DNA of 64,000 nt. Source: Trichocoleus desertorum ATA4-8-CV12. GTDB taxonomy: Bacteria; Cyanobacteriota; Cyanobacteriia; FACHB-46. Position 1 is the stretch's first letter. The number at the start of each line of letters is the position of its first letter. Below are positions 44,409 to 52,995 of the stretch, one piece after another. Below the pieces are notes generated by a model that saw nothing but the letters and a program-made list of their open reading frames with translations, had not been told where the DNA came from and ran no database searches. The stretch is taken from contig JAHHIL010000003.1 in the NCBI GenBank assembly GCA_019358975.1, positions 186,001-250,000 on the forward strand. Direction: 5' to 3'. The position numbers and the translations under genes were made by a program.

Positions 44409-45365
44409 TCAGTGACAAGGGTTGCTACCGGAGTCTGCAAAACTCTTGCCAGCTACAGAAATAAAGCGCCAATCATAGCTGGTTGGGTGCAAGGTCAGTT
44501 TCAAGACGCCATAGGTATCGGCGTTTTGCACCTGGCTATTCGGTTGAATCTCATCCAATTCATAGTGATTCTTACCCCCGGTTCCCACCACAAACTGACG
44601 TATACCGCGATCGGGGTCTAGCTTGCCTTGCGGAGTTTGGGGAGCAAAACGCTCATAGTGATGGTCATGCCCTGCCAAGGCAACATCTACGCCCGCAGCA
44701 TAAAGCGTTTGCCAAAAAGCCTGAGTGTTGGGGTCGTTGCCATGATGCCCAGAAGAGAAGCGGGGGTGATGCCAATAAGCTAAGGTGCATTTCCTCGGGT
44801 GCGCTGCCAAGTCTGCTTTGAGCCATCGCTCTTGAGGTGAACCTCGATGGCACCCCCCTACCTGGGAGCAATTAGAATTCAGCGCAATGATGTGCCACTG
44901 TCCAAGGTCGTAACTATAATACCCCTGCTGCGGATCGCCTGCGGCTGCCCCAAAGTAGCGGTAATAGGCAGCAGCGCCCGGAGTGGCGTACTCATGATTG
45001 CCTACGACTGGCCGAGTAATCGACTTAAGCTTGCCCCAACTAGGGTCATAAGATTTTTGAAAGCCCTCAGCGCTGCCAACTTCGTATTGCAAATCACCGA
45101 GGGGCAAAACAGCGGCTAGATCTTCGTTGAGTAAAAGCTGGGCTGTCGCCTGCATCCGGCAAGCTGTGGCGGTTCCTCGTCCCTGGTTAAAGTTGGGGCT
45201 GTTGGGATCGCAAGCGATGTCTCCCGCTGCCGCGATCGCTGGAGCAGTTCCTGCCACTCTAGTTTCTGTCACTCTATTAGATTGCGTCTGCTTCACCTGA
45301 TTGGCAACCCAATAACTTCCCGATGCCAATCCCACAGCTAGAAGCAACACTACAACTGGACGCAT
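44409..45365 (-). CDS. secreted or anchored calcineurin-like phosphoesterase
   Basis: An N-terminal hydrophobic helix (VVVLLLAVGLASGSYWVA) precedes a metallophosphoesterase domain: AAAGDIACD, LPLGDLQYEVG, PVVGNHEY, YWHHPRFSSG and LAGHDHHYERF. These are the five metal-binding and catalytic blocks of the purple acid phosphatase/PhoD-like group. Substrate unknown. The stop-to-start distance to the upstream SH3-protein gene is seven bases, suggesting cotranscription on the minus strand. Confidence 0.88.
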   Translation of the reverse strand: MRPVVVLLLAVGLASGSYWVANQVKQTQSNRVTETRVAGTAPAIAAAGDIACDPNSPNFNQGRGTATACRMQATAQLLLNEDLAAVLPLGDLQYEVGSAEGFQKSYDPSWGKLKSITRPVVGNHEYATPGAAAYYRYFGAAAGDPQQGYYSYDLGQWHIIALNSNCSQVGGCHRGSPQERWLKADLAAHPRKCTLAYWHHPRFSSGHHGNDPNTQAFWQTLYAAGVDVALAGHDHHYERFAPQTPQGKLDPDRGIRQFVVGTGGKNHYELDEIQPNSQVQNADTYGVLKLTLHPTSYDWRFISVAGKSFADSGSNPCH

Positions 45366-45372
45366 AGATTCC

Positions 45373-46137
45373 CTATTTCACTTGAGCGGAGAAGGCATAA
45401 TCGTAGCCTTTGAAGTTTGAGTCTAGCTCCAAGGTGTACTCTCCGGTAGCGGGAAGTTCACCAGTCCAGTTTTGCCGATTTTCATCATAATTCTCGGAAA
45501 TCAAAGGCTGGCCTGTGGGAGCCAAGATGTTAGGGAAGACATCTTTTTGATTCGTAACGGTTAAGGTTTGGCCTTGATTAGCCCTGAATACATACTTGTG
45601 GCTACCAGTGCCGACAAAGCGATCGGCGATCGCCACCGTTCCACCTGCTTGAGGAAGCGCAATCCGGGCTGTCTTTTGGTTGCAATTGCTCTCAGTCCGA
45701 TTTTTGGCGACCCAACCCGCAACTTCATTGCCATCCAATGACCTGATCTGAAACCAGCCATCTCTCTCGGCCACTACTGACAGCCAAGAGCCGTTTTTGA
45801 GAGTGCCGACTACATTATCAGGTTGAACTTCTGGCTCAGAACGAATATTTAGAGGGGGATTGGGATCAGCCGCGATCGCCTGAGTTACGACACAGTTTTC
45901 CACCTGTACAGCTGGCTCACCGTCCTGAGCATTATTAACGGGAAAAGACTTGAGGGGTTGCGCCGTCGAGGGAGGAACGGCTGCGGGACTAGAGCCTGGA
46001 GTCGCTGGGGTTGTGGGGGCTGTCGGGCTGGGGCTCGCTGTTAAGTCCGGTTCGGGGGCTGAAGCGCAGGCAACACAGACCAAGGACACCAGTGTGAGCA
46101 GACCAGTTCCAAGCATTCTGTGAAATTGAGGAGGCAT
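45373..46137 (-). CDS. SH3b-domain lipoprotein-like protein
   Basis: From ATG 46137 the protein starts MPPQFHRMLGTGLLTLVSLV and has a lipobox-like LVCVAC, followed by a Pro/Thr-rich linker (SPSPTAPTTPATPGSSPAAV). A bacterial SH3 domain (PPLNIRSEPEVQPDNVVGTL) and a C-terminal beta domain (GQTLTVTN ... YTLELDSN) follow. SH3b and PPC-like beta domains often bind cell-wall or peptide ligands. A more N-terminal ATG (46182) is possible but not needed. It is the paralog of the next gene upstream, and lies just before the phosphoesterase. Confidence 0.75.
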   Translation of the reverse strand: MPPQFHRMLGTGLLTLVSLVCVACASAPEPDLTASPSPTAPTTPATPGSSPAAVPPSTAQPLKSFPVNNAQDGEPAVQVENCVVTQAIAADPNPPLNIRSEPEVQPDNVVGTLKNGSWLSVVAERDGWFQIRSLDGNEVAGWVAKNRTESNCNQKTARIALPQAGGTVAIADRFVGTGSHKYVFRANQGQTLTVTNQKDVFPNILAPTGQPLISENYDENRQNWTGELPATGEYTLELDSNFKGYDYAFSAQVK

Positions 46138-46227
46138 ATGAATGAAATCCGTAGAGGGGTTGGATGGAGGAATTGAGGTCAAGGTTCTACAGAGTCTCAG
46201 AGCCAGAATTCAACCAACCGATGAAGC

Positions 46228-47292
46228 TCAGTCAAGTTGGACTGAAAAGGCATAATCATAGGGTTGCGATCGAGAATCGAGCTTGAGCTTGTAGGTGCCA
46301 CTGAGCGGTAGTTTGCCTGTCCAGCGTGTGGGCCAATTGCTTGTCTCAACCAGCAAGGTACCGTTTGGGGCCATGATGATGGGTAAAGGGCCTAAGCCGC
46401 CAGTATCAATTGTGAGAGTTTGCCCTTGAACTGCGCTCAGCAGGTATTGGTGGACTCCCGAACTAGCAAAACGGCCAGCCACCGTAGTAGGACGGTTATT
46501 GTCAGCGAGGGTAATCGACTTGGTTTTATTGTCGTAGTTTCCACTCGTGTGGCCCTGCTGCTCAATGGTGGCCTTTACCACTGGTGTTAACTTCTCTTTC
46601 CAGAAGCGAATCTCCGGAAACCCATTCACTTGGCTCAAGACATCTTGCCATCGCTGCTCTTCGAAAGCTTGTTGCGCGGCTTGAAAGCGAGTTTTTGCCT
46701 GTTGCCAATCTTGTTGCCACTGGGCGATCGCTAGCTGAGCTTCGGCATAGGCAAGGCTATCTTGGGGCACCGCTTTGGCTAAAGCCATTGCCACCTCCAA
46801 ATTACCTGCTTGGTATTGCTCGGTGGCGGTCGCTAACAAAGTAGGGCCAGCATCTGCAGGCTGGCTAGAGCTAGCAGGAGCCGAGGTAGATCCGCGAGCA
46901 GGAACGCCATTAGCTGTGGGGCAACTCGTGAGAGTCCGAGTTTTGTAAACCCAACCTGCAATCGGAGTGTTGACTTGAAACCATTCGTCTTGTTCTAGCA
47001 CTACAGACAGGCGGGTGCCATTGGCGAGCTGTCCCACCACATTGCCTGAGGCGACCACTGGGCTAGAGCGCACATTTAAGGGTGGCATCGGATCGCTGAC
47101 TAAGGTGAGGCAACTTTGCGACTGAATCACTTTTGCAGAGGCCCTTTCGGATATCCCGATTGATGGCTCAGTGGAGTTAGTGCTGGGGTTTGCGGCAGGA
47201 ACCGAGCTCTGATGCACCCTGTAACTGAGTCCTGCTACGGTTGCGATCGCCACTATCCCGGAGCCCACCAAAAGGGGAAGCTTCAGTTTCAT
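46228..47292 (-). CDS. SH3b-domain membrane protein, paralog of the neighbour
   Basis: An N-terminal helix (LPLLVGSGIVAIATVAGLSY) anchors or exports the protein. It has an SH3b segment (MPPLNVRSSPVVASGNVVGQ) and a C-terminal beta domain that aligns with that of the adjacent gene (GQTLTIDTG ... TYKLKLDSRSQPYDYAFSVQ versus YTLELDSNFKGYDYAFSAQ). Between them is a helical, Gln/Ala-rich segment of about 100 residues. The two genes therefore came from a local duplication followed by insertion of a linker. ATG 47292 (MKLKLPLLVG) is used rather than the GTG/ATG at 47316. Confidence 0.75.
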   Translation of the reverse strand: MKLKLPLLVGSGIVAIATVAGLSYRVHQSSVPAANPSTNSTEPSIGISERASAKVIQSQSCLTLVSDPMPPLNVRSSPVVASGNVVGQLANGTRLSVVLEQDEWFQVNTPIAGWVYKTRTLTSCPTANGVPARGSTSAPASSSQPADAGPTLLATATEQYQAGNLEVAMALAKAVPQDSLAYAEAQLAIAQWQQDWQQAKTRFQAAQQAFEEQRWQDVLSQVNGFPEIRFWKEKLTPVVKATIEQQGHTSGNYDNKTKSITLADNNRPTTVAGRFASSGVHQYLLSAVQGQTLTIDTGGLGPLPIIMAPNGTLLVETSNWPTRWTGKLPLSGTYKLKLDSRSQPYDYAFSVQLD

Positions 47293-47366
47293 AACTTCAA
47301 TGCTGTTGTGATACACCCAAATCCAATTTTCTCAAAGAAGTGCGATCGCCCTCGTAGAATAAACTA

Positions 47367-48200
47367 ATGGCACCTCCGACTCGAAAACAATTTGGTCAGC
47401 ATTGGTTGCGGAGCGAAAAAGCTCTCAATCAAATCATTAAGGCTGCGGCTCTATCACCAAGCGATCGCGTGCTGGAAATTGGCCCTGGCACAGGCATTTT
47501 AACGCGGCAATTACTACAACAAGCCCAATCAGTTGTGGCGGTAGAAATTGACCGAGATTTATGTGCGCTATTAGCCAAGAAATTAGGCTCAACAGCCAAC
47601 TTTTTATTGCTCCAAGGTGATTTTTTAACTTTAGACTTAGAGGCTCATTTAGCAGCTTTTCCACAGTTTCAAGCTCCTAAAAAAGTTGTTGCCAACATTC
47701 CCTATTACATTACTGGACCCATTCTAGAAAAGCTGTTAGGCAATATCGCTGAGCCTGCTGCCTCGCCGCTAGAATCGATTGTGTTATTGGTGCAAAAAGA
47801 AATTGCCGATCGCCTGTGTGCCAAACCCGGTTCTAGAACTTATGGCGCTTTATCGGTCCGGGTACAGTATTTAGCGGCGTGTGAGTTCATTTGTGATGTC
47901 CCTGCCAAAGCATTTGAGCCGCCACCCAAGGTAGATTCGGCTGTGGTGCGCTTACGCCCCCGACCCACAGAACCACCTGCCCAAGATCCCAAACAACTAG
48001 CTAGTTTGGTCACAATGGGCTTTGCTACCAAGCGCAAGATGTTGCGAAATAATTTGAAAAGTGTGATCGATCGCGATCGCCTGACTCAATTGCTGGAACA
48101 ATTAAACGTGAACCCGCAAGTTCGCGCCGAAGATTTGAGCGTGGCTGAATGGGTGGCTTTAAGTAATTTGTTGACACCTGCATGCGCTCCTACTCCTTAA
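47367..48200 (+). CDS. rsmA: 16S rRNA dimethyladenosine transferase (RsmA/KsgA)
   Basis: RsmA dimethylates two adjacent adenines in the terminal loop of 16S rRNA. Motif I (DRVLEIGPGTGILTRQL), EIDRDL and the catalytic NIPYYIT are intact, and the start MAPPTRKQFGQHWLR is typical. It overlaps the next gene by 19 bases. Confidence 0.95.
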   Translation: MAPPTRKQFGQHWLRSEKALNQIIKAAALSPSDRVLEIGPGTGILTRQLLQQAQSVVAVEIDRDLCALLAKKLGSTANFLLLQGDFLTLDLEAHLAAFPQFQAPKKVVANIPYYITGPILEKLLGNIAEPAASPLESIVLLVQKEIADRLCAKPGSRTYGALSVRVQYLAACEFICDVPAKAFEPPPKVDSAVVRLRPRPTEPPAQDPKQLASLVTMGFATKRKMLRNNLKSVIDRDRLTQLLEQLNVNPQVRAEDLSVAEWVALSNLLTPACAPTP

Positions 48201-49138
48201 CTGCCGCAGCCAAAATTAATCTGCACCTAGAAATCATTGGCGATCGCCCAGATGGGTTCCATGAGTTGGCAATGGTGCTCCAAAGCGTTGACCTCTGCGA
48301 TCGCATTGATTTGCGCCCACTTTCTACCGACCACATCCGAGTGCATTGCAACCATCCAGAAGTTCCGATCGATCAGCGAAATTTAGCTTATAAAGCCGCA
48401 GCGCTGATGGCCGCAGAATTTCCTGACACCTTTGCTCAGTATGGTGGCGTAGAAATCAATATTCATAAACAAATTCCGGTCGGGGCTGGCTTGGCAGGGG
48501 GTTCAACCAACGCAGCAGCAGTGCTGGTCGGATTAGACCTGATGTGGCAACTGGGCCTGACCCAGTCAGAACTGCAAGAACTAGGGGCTCGCTTAGGCTC
48601 AGATGTGCCCTTTTGCATTGTCGGCGGCACCATGCTAGCGACAGGCCGTGGCGAAGAACTCGCGCCTCTACCAGACCTAAACCAGCTCCATGTCGTTCTG
48701 GCTAAGTACCGCAGCCTTTCGGTCTCTACCGCTTGGGCCTACCAAACCTTTCGGCAGCAGTTTGGTCATACTTACGTGTCCAATACTCAGGAGCTAGAAA
48801 CCCGGAGACAGCGGGTGCACTCAGGCCCGATGGTAGCGGCGATCGCTCATCGCAACAGCACTGACATTGGTCAACGCCTCTACAACGACCTAGAGCGAAT
48901 TGTGTTGCCAGAATATCCCCAAGTGTTGCGTTTACGAGAGCAGTTTCAGCAGCAAGGCGTATTAGGTACGATGATGTCTGGTTCTGGCCCTACGGTTTTC
49001 GCGCTTACCGAATCGTCCGCCCAAGCCGAACAAGTACGAGATCGGGTAAAAGCGGCGATCGCAGACACAGATCTAGAACTTTGGACGGCTCCACTCACCA
49101 ATACCAGTATTCGGATTGCCTCTTCCCGCTCGGTTTAA
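48182..49138 (+). CDS. ispE: 4-diphosphocytidyl-2-C-methyl-D-erythritol kinase
   Basis: IspE phosphorylates CDP-methylerythritol in the MEP isoprenoid pathway. GHMP-kinase motifs: AAAKINLHLEIIGDRPDGFHE, the ATP loop IPVGAGLAGGSTNAAAV (one residue off the usual GGSSDAA form) and MSGSGPTVFALTE. Its start overlaps rsmA by 19 bases, an arrangement common in cyanobacteria, with translational coupling likely. Confidence 0.94.
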   Translation: MRSYSLTAAAKINLHLEIIGDRPDGFHELAMVLQSVDLCDRIDLRPLSTDHIRVHCNHPEVPIDQRNLAYKAAALMAAEFPDTFAQYGGVEINIHKQIPVGAGLAGGSTNAAAVLVGLDLMWQLGLTQSELQELGARLGSDVPFCIVGGTMLATGRGEELAPLPDLNQLHVVLAKYRSLSVSTAWAYQTFRQQFGHTYVSNTQELETRRQRVHSGPMVAAIAHRNSTDIGQRLYNDLERIVLPEYPQVLRLREQFQQQGVLGTMMSGSGPTVFALTESSAQAEQVRDRVKAAIADTDLELWTAPLTNTSIRIASSRSV

Positions 49139-49168
49139 TCTGCCTGTCCCCTTTCTACAGGAAAAATT

Positions 49169-49510
49169 ATGGCTAACCTCACGCCTCCTCCTAAGTCCAA
49201 CTCAGATTCAGAAGCTCAAGCCCTTCCTGGCCCCTTCCGTTGTTTGAGCGGTGCTTTGATTGCAGGTAGCCTTGCCTTTGCTGGCTACAAACTCACGATG
49301 TCGATCGCCGCCACCTTTGCAGCTAAACCCATTCACTCCGATAGCACTGTCGTACTCAATATTGCTTCTGCCGTCCGAACTCTAGTGGTTGGAATCGTAG
49401 CGCTAGGCGCAGGCGTATTTGGCTTCGCGGCTTTGGGTTTACTGGCATTGGGTGTGCAAGTCACGCTCCAACGATTAAGCCAGCCTCATCCTCCCGCCGA
49501 TCCTTCCTAG
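49169..49510 (+). CDS. DUF3082-type small membrane protein
   Basis: Two membrane helices (LSGALIAGSLAFAGYKLTMS and RTLVVGIVALGAGVFGFAAL) with the intervening AKPIHSDSTVVLNIASAVRT. This pattern is what I remember for DUF3082, a small family of cyanobacteria. Function unknown. The ATG is preceded by AGGAAAAATT, a reasonable site, and the gene follows ispE after 30 bases, possibly in the same transcript. Confidence 0.82.
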   Translation: MANLTPPPKSNSDSEAQALPGPFRCLSGALIAGSLAFAGYKLTMSIAATFAAKPIHSDSTVVLNIASAVRTLVVGIVALGAGVFGFAALGLLALGVQVTLQRLSQPHPPADPS

Positions 49511-50157
49511 GTGATGCCAAAAAACTTGCTTAACACTCGCAAGCGCTCTCTACCGCTGGGATCACCTGTCTGAGGCCATTCCCAAGTTTTCTGCCCTGCT
49601 TAACTAGCCGCCCTGCTGATTTTTTTGTAATTCTTATCATTCCCTAAACTTTTTCCCACCTTTTCCACAAGCTTTCCACAGAAACAGCCTAGGTTTTCCA
49701 CAGGTTAGTCAAAGTTTTCCACAGGCAAAGTGGGTGAGACCTTAGCTTTGTGCCAATTTGGGGATTTTTCAGTTAACCCCCTTCAGAAATGAGAGTAGCT
49801 AGATTTTTGTAAACAAAAGTAACAAGAAAAGCCCTTAAACATTGATTCTCTCGTAAATCTTTTTTTTATCTAAAAGCGATCGCAACATTTCGAAGCATTG
49901 ACAACCCTCCCCCCTGATAGCGCAAAATGATGCGACCCACTTAAATGCAACGCGGAGTTCCGATGATCGTAGTTGGAGCCCGTAGCAGTTGCTGAGCGCG
50001 CTAGCTTAACCTGACAGCTGATGTCCCATCAGATTGTGGGTGAAAGGTGTTACCGCAAGCTAGATCGGCGCTACTTTCTGCTGTAACCCTTTTGCTGTAA
50101 GACAAGCGCTAAGCCACATCCCATCCAGTTCACCTTGGTCCAAGAGTAGAGGTTCTA
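49511..50157. other. 647-base gene-free region with DnaA boxes and an AT-rich tract
   Basis: No coding frame stands out. The region has a cluster of DnaA-box-like sequences at 49661-49723, an AT-rich stretch (49800-49885, including a run of eight T), and farther downstream some paired segments such as CTGATG-TCC-CATCAG (50018-50032). The region 49950-50150 may contain a structured RNA, but I recognise no family. Confidence 0.5.
49661..49723 (+). other. cluster of DnaA boxes, candidate origin or DnaA regulatory site
   Basis: TTTTCCACA occurs at 49661-49669, 49694-49702 and 49715-49723, and CTTTCCACA at 49672-49680, all on the same strand. Start-to-start spacings are 11, 22 and 21 bases, close to one and two turns of DNA. 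TTTTCCACA is a DnaA-box form described for cyanobacterial origins. An AT-rich region follows. Neither dnaA nor dnaN is in the window, so this is a candidate only. Confidence 0.55.
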
Positions 50158-50358
50158 ATGAACGCAACCGTCAGCATCCTGGCAGAAATTCCTGAAGCCC
50201 TTCACGAATCTCTTTCCCACTATCTCGAATCCCATCCTGATTGGGATCAAGACCGTGTCTTTGCGGCAGCATTGTCGCTGTTTTTACTTCAAAACGGAGA
50301 TGGCGATCGCCGAGCCGCCCGCGTTTATCTCGATACTTTATTTAAACACCCTGTTTAA
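50158..50358 (+). CDS. DUF2811 family small protein
   Basis: The 66-residue product MNATVSILAEIPEALHESLS (first 20) has a helical core (HPDWDQDRVFAAALSLFLLQ) and ends DRRAARVYLDTLFKHPV. I recognise it as DUF2811, a family confined to cyanobacteria, of unknown function. GAGG lies seven bases before the ATG. The gene stands alone after the DnaA-box region. Confidence 0.85.
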   Translation: MNATVSILAEIPEALHESLSHYLESHPDWDQDRVFAAALSLFLLQNGDGDRRAARVYLDTLFKHPV

Positions 50359-50788
50359 GTCTCTCTGGAAAGTTCCCACTTCAGCCCCGCTCGGCTGAAT
50401 TTGGGTTAAGCTTGATGCACCTACTTCAAAAATTTCATTGTTAAGTTCAAAACCGCTCAAGACCGCTCATTGATATCCAGCCTGGGTGTAGCTTCCCTGC
50501 TCAGCCGAATATAGGCTCTCGCTGCATTAAGGTAGGGCCTAGGATTGAAAGCATCAACCACTCACCACATTCAAGGCAATGCTGCTCAGGCTGGAGCGGC
50601 TTTATTCCATCAGAACTTTTGACTACTTTCAGGCTTTGCTCTACCCGTTTCCTAGCCCTCACTTCAGTTAGATGGGCTTAATGTAATCGTTTCCCAACTT
50701 CGGGAAGATTCGGTGTTCAATTGCATCCCGATGACCAAGTTTAAACTTGGCTATAGTAGACGAACTGACCTTAATTTACTAGGCGCAT
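50359..50788. other. gene-free stretch between DUF2811 and the PHP gene
   Basis: No open frame of convincing length, and no clear terminator, was found. GACCGCTCA is present twice near 50450-50468 as a partial direct repeat (ACCGCTCAAGACCGCTCATT). A TATAGT box (50750-50755), about 33 bases before the PHP gene, may be its -10 element. Confidence 0.35.
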
Positions 50789-51520
50789 ATGGCGGTTAAT
50801 CCTGCTCCGGTTGCTGTTTCTAGGCCAGCAGCGCAGAACATGCCAGCTCTCAGACGGGTCTTGGCAACAATTCGTGCTGATAGCTGTCCTCGCTCTTTCA
50901 ATTTCCACATGCACACGGTTCATTCCGATGGTCAACTGCAACCGGAAGATTTGATTGAACAGGCGATCGTGATCGGTCTGAAAGGTTTAGCGATCACGGA
51001 TCACCACAGTGTCAGCGGCTACCGAGTGGCCCAGCAATACTTAGATGACTGGAAGTGGCGCTCCAGCTCTGTCAGAGGCGCTAGCACTAATGCTTGTCAA
51101 TCAGTGCCTTACCTATGGACAGGCGTGGAAATCAACGCGAATCTTTTAGGGATCGAAGTTCACATTCTGGGCTATGCTTTTGACCCCACCCATCCCTGCT
51201 TGCAGCTTTATCTGCAACACCGATCGGTTCAGGGGAATGCTTACCAGGCAGCGAGTGTCATCGGTGCAATTCAGAGGGCTGGGGGTTTAGCAGTGTTGGC
51301 CCACCCCGCCCGCTATCGGCGATCGCCCGTAGATTTGATTCAAGCGGCGGCTCACTTAGGGATCGATGGCGTGGAAGCTTACTATGCCTACAACAACCCC
51401 AACCCCTGGAAACCAAGTCCCGACCAAACACAGCAAGTTCAGCAATTAGCAGCTCACCACCAGCTCTTGAACACCTGTGGGACCGACACCCACGGCCTGA
51501 ACTTACTACAGCGCCTGTAA
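50789..51520 (+). CDS. PHP-domain metal-dependent phosphoesterase
   Basis: The four PHP motifs are present: FHMHTVHSDG (I), ITDHHSVSG (II), GVEINANL and LAHPARY (III), and GTDTHG (IV). Members remove phosphate from small molecules (3',5'-bisphosphate nucleotides, histidinol phosphate) or act on nucleic acids. The 243-residue size fits the stand-alone type. Confidence 0.88.
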   Translation: MAVNPAPVAVSRPAAQNMPALRRVLATIRADSCPRSFNFHMHTVHSDGQLQPEDLIEQAIVIGLKGLAITDHHSVSGYRVAQQYLDDWKWRSSSVRGASTNACQSVPYLWTGVEINANLLGIEVHILGYAFDPTHPCLQLYLQHRSVQGNAYQAASVIGAIQRAGGLAVLAHPARYRRSPVDLIQAAAHLGIDGVEAYYAYNNPNPWKPSPDQTQQVQQLAAHHQLLNTCGTDTHGLNLLQRL

Positions 51521-51641
51521 CCCTAATAATCACTTTTGCTGAAGCACTGGAGATAGCGACCGAATAGACTACCTCTCAGTAGCTCCTGCAATTTTATATT
51601 TGAAAAGTTTGGTTCTAAAAATCAAGAAGCGTAAAGTTTTC

Positions 51642-51752
51642 TTATCTCAAGGCTCCACTTTGCAGAGCCACTAAGCCCACAATACCAATACTGCTAACTA
51701 CCAAAAGTAAGCCCATCGAGAGTGATTGACCCAAATGTTGAGAAGATTTCAT
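51642..51752 (-). CDS. putative 36-residue membrane peptide
   Basis: On the minus strand ATG at 51752 opens a 36-codon frame, MKSSQHLGQSLSMGLLLVVS, then SIGIVGLVALQSGALR and TAA. It is one membrane helix with a charged start and end. GGAG lies seven to nine bases upstream (GTGGAGACCGCTATG). Single-helix peptides of this kind are common in cyanobacterial photosystems and complexes, but this one does not match PetG, PetN, PsbM, PsbT, PsbX or PsaM as I remember them. The frame is short and may be accidental. Confidence 0.42.
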   Translation of the reverse strand: MKSSQHLGQSLSMGLLLVVSSIGIVGLVALQSGALR

Positions 51753-51910
51753 AGCGGTCTCCACGTCTAAGGAATTCTACTGAGAATATCAGTCCTTCTC
51801 AGATTGAGACCTAAGATGACGAAAACTTAATCTAAATCCATCTAAGTTAAAAATATTCTAGGTTCCAGCTCATTACTTCTTGAATATTTGTAACTACTCT
51901 GAAGAAGCAA

Positions 51911-52603
51911 TCATTTCGTCAAGCCATGCTCAAGGGCGTACCGTACTAGTTCAGTTCGGCTATTGGTTCCAGTTTTGCTGAATAGGCGGCTGACATACTT
52001 TTCTACGTTCCGCACACTGGTATCGAGGCGACGAGCAATTTCCTTATTCATCAAGCCCTCGGAGACAAGGTCAAGAACGCTCTGCTCACGCGGAGTAAAA
52101 TCAATCGGAATCGACGTTGGAGTGGTTGAGATCCCGTTGCGCTGCGTCAAGAGGGCTTTAATCTCAGCAATCTGACGAGCCATATCAGCAATATCTGGAG
52201 TGTCTCCATCCTCAGTGCCCGTTCTAGAAGTTCGTCGCTCTAACAGATTCTCCACGATCGCAACTAGTTCATCTGGGTCAAAGGGTTTGGGCAGATAAGC
52301 ATCACAGCCTGCTTGGTATCCCTGAATGCGATCGCTAGTCATGCCTCTAGCTGTCAAGAAGACCACGGGCAGCGTTTTAAAGCGTGGATCTTCCCGCATT
52401 TGTTTGAGAAACTGGTAGCCGTCTACTTGCGGCATCATTACATCAGAAATCACTAGGTCAGGTAACCTTTGTTGTAAAAGTTGCCAGCCTTCTTGAGCAT
52501 TACCCGCAACATCTACAGCAAAACCGCTGTCTTCCAAATAAGCCTGCACTGCCTCGCGCAAACCTGGTTCATCATCTACCAACAGCACCTGTCCCGCCAT
52601 CAA
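51911..52603 (-). CDS. NarL/LuxR-type response regulator (Rre1/Ycf29-like)
   Basis: A normal receiver: VLLVDDEP, phospho-acceptor Asp54 in LVISDVMMP and YLPKPFDPDEL; followed by an interdomain helix and a LuxR-type HTH (FTPREQSVLDLVSEGLMNKE, then IARRLDTSVRNVEKYVSRLF). The C-terminal KTGTNSRTELVRYALEHGL is typical of the cyanobacterial and red-algal plastid Ycf29 group, to which Rre1 belongs. Known Rre1 proteins regulate heat, salt and cold responses. The gene is monocistronic as far as can be seen. Confidence 0.85.
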   Translation of the reverse strand: MMAGQVLLVDDEPGLREAVQAYLEDSGFAVDVAGNAQEGWQLLQQRLPDLVISDVMMPQVDGYQFLKQMREDPRFKTLPVVFLTARGMTSDRIQGYQAGCDAYLPKPFDPDELVAIVENLLERRTSRTGTEDGDTPDIADMARQIAEIKALLTQRNGISTTPTSIPIDFTPREQSVLDLVSEGLMNKEIARRLDTSVRNVEKYVSRLFSKTGTNSRTELVRYALEHGLTK

Positions 52604-52995
52604 TTTTTACCTACTATCTAGCCCTTATTATTGTCTAAGTAGTTGCCATTAAAAGTCTCTATCGGGGGCAAGAAATCTGCCATTTTAGCGACTTTAGGTA
52701 ACAGCTTGCGTCCTGAATCGATGAGTTTAACTTCATTCAATTCGGCTCAGAATTGCGATAACCAATCATCAAATCAACTCTAAAAAACAATCAATCTAAG
52801 GGAATCGACCTGTACTTGAATTATAGGCTACTCAGTAGTAGGAACTCAGCCTCAACCAAGCTTTAGCCCTATCTGCGCTGAAATTAGCCTTTGAATTCAA
52901 CTGAAATCTCTTTATAAAAAAAACTAGTATTTCATTCAGCGACTAGACCTTCTGCTTCCATAATTTCTTTACAGCTGCTCTAAGGTGCAACACGA
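52604..52995. other. 392-base non-coding region
   Basis: AT-rich DNA between divergently arranged genes, with no open frame of interest and no clear hairpin. It must hold the promoters of both neighbours. Nothing specific is recognised. Confidence 0.4.

Noticed and set aside
44287-44415. 42-codon plus-strand frame (MLVVSAQGAG...)
   Set aside because: Its end overlaps the convergent phosphoesterase gene and there is no ribosome site; composition alone does not support it.
49950-50157. 6S RNA, SRP RNA or tmRNA before DUF2811
   Set aside because: Some short stems exist, but none of the conserved cores of these RNAs is recognisable.
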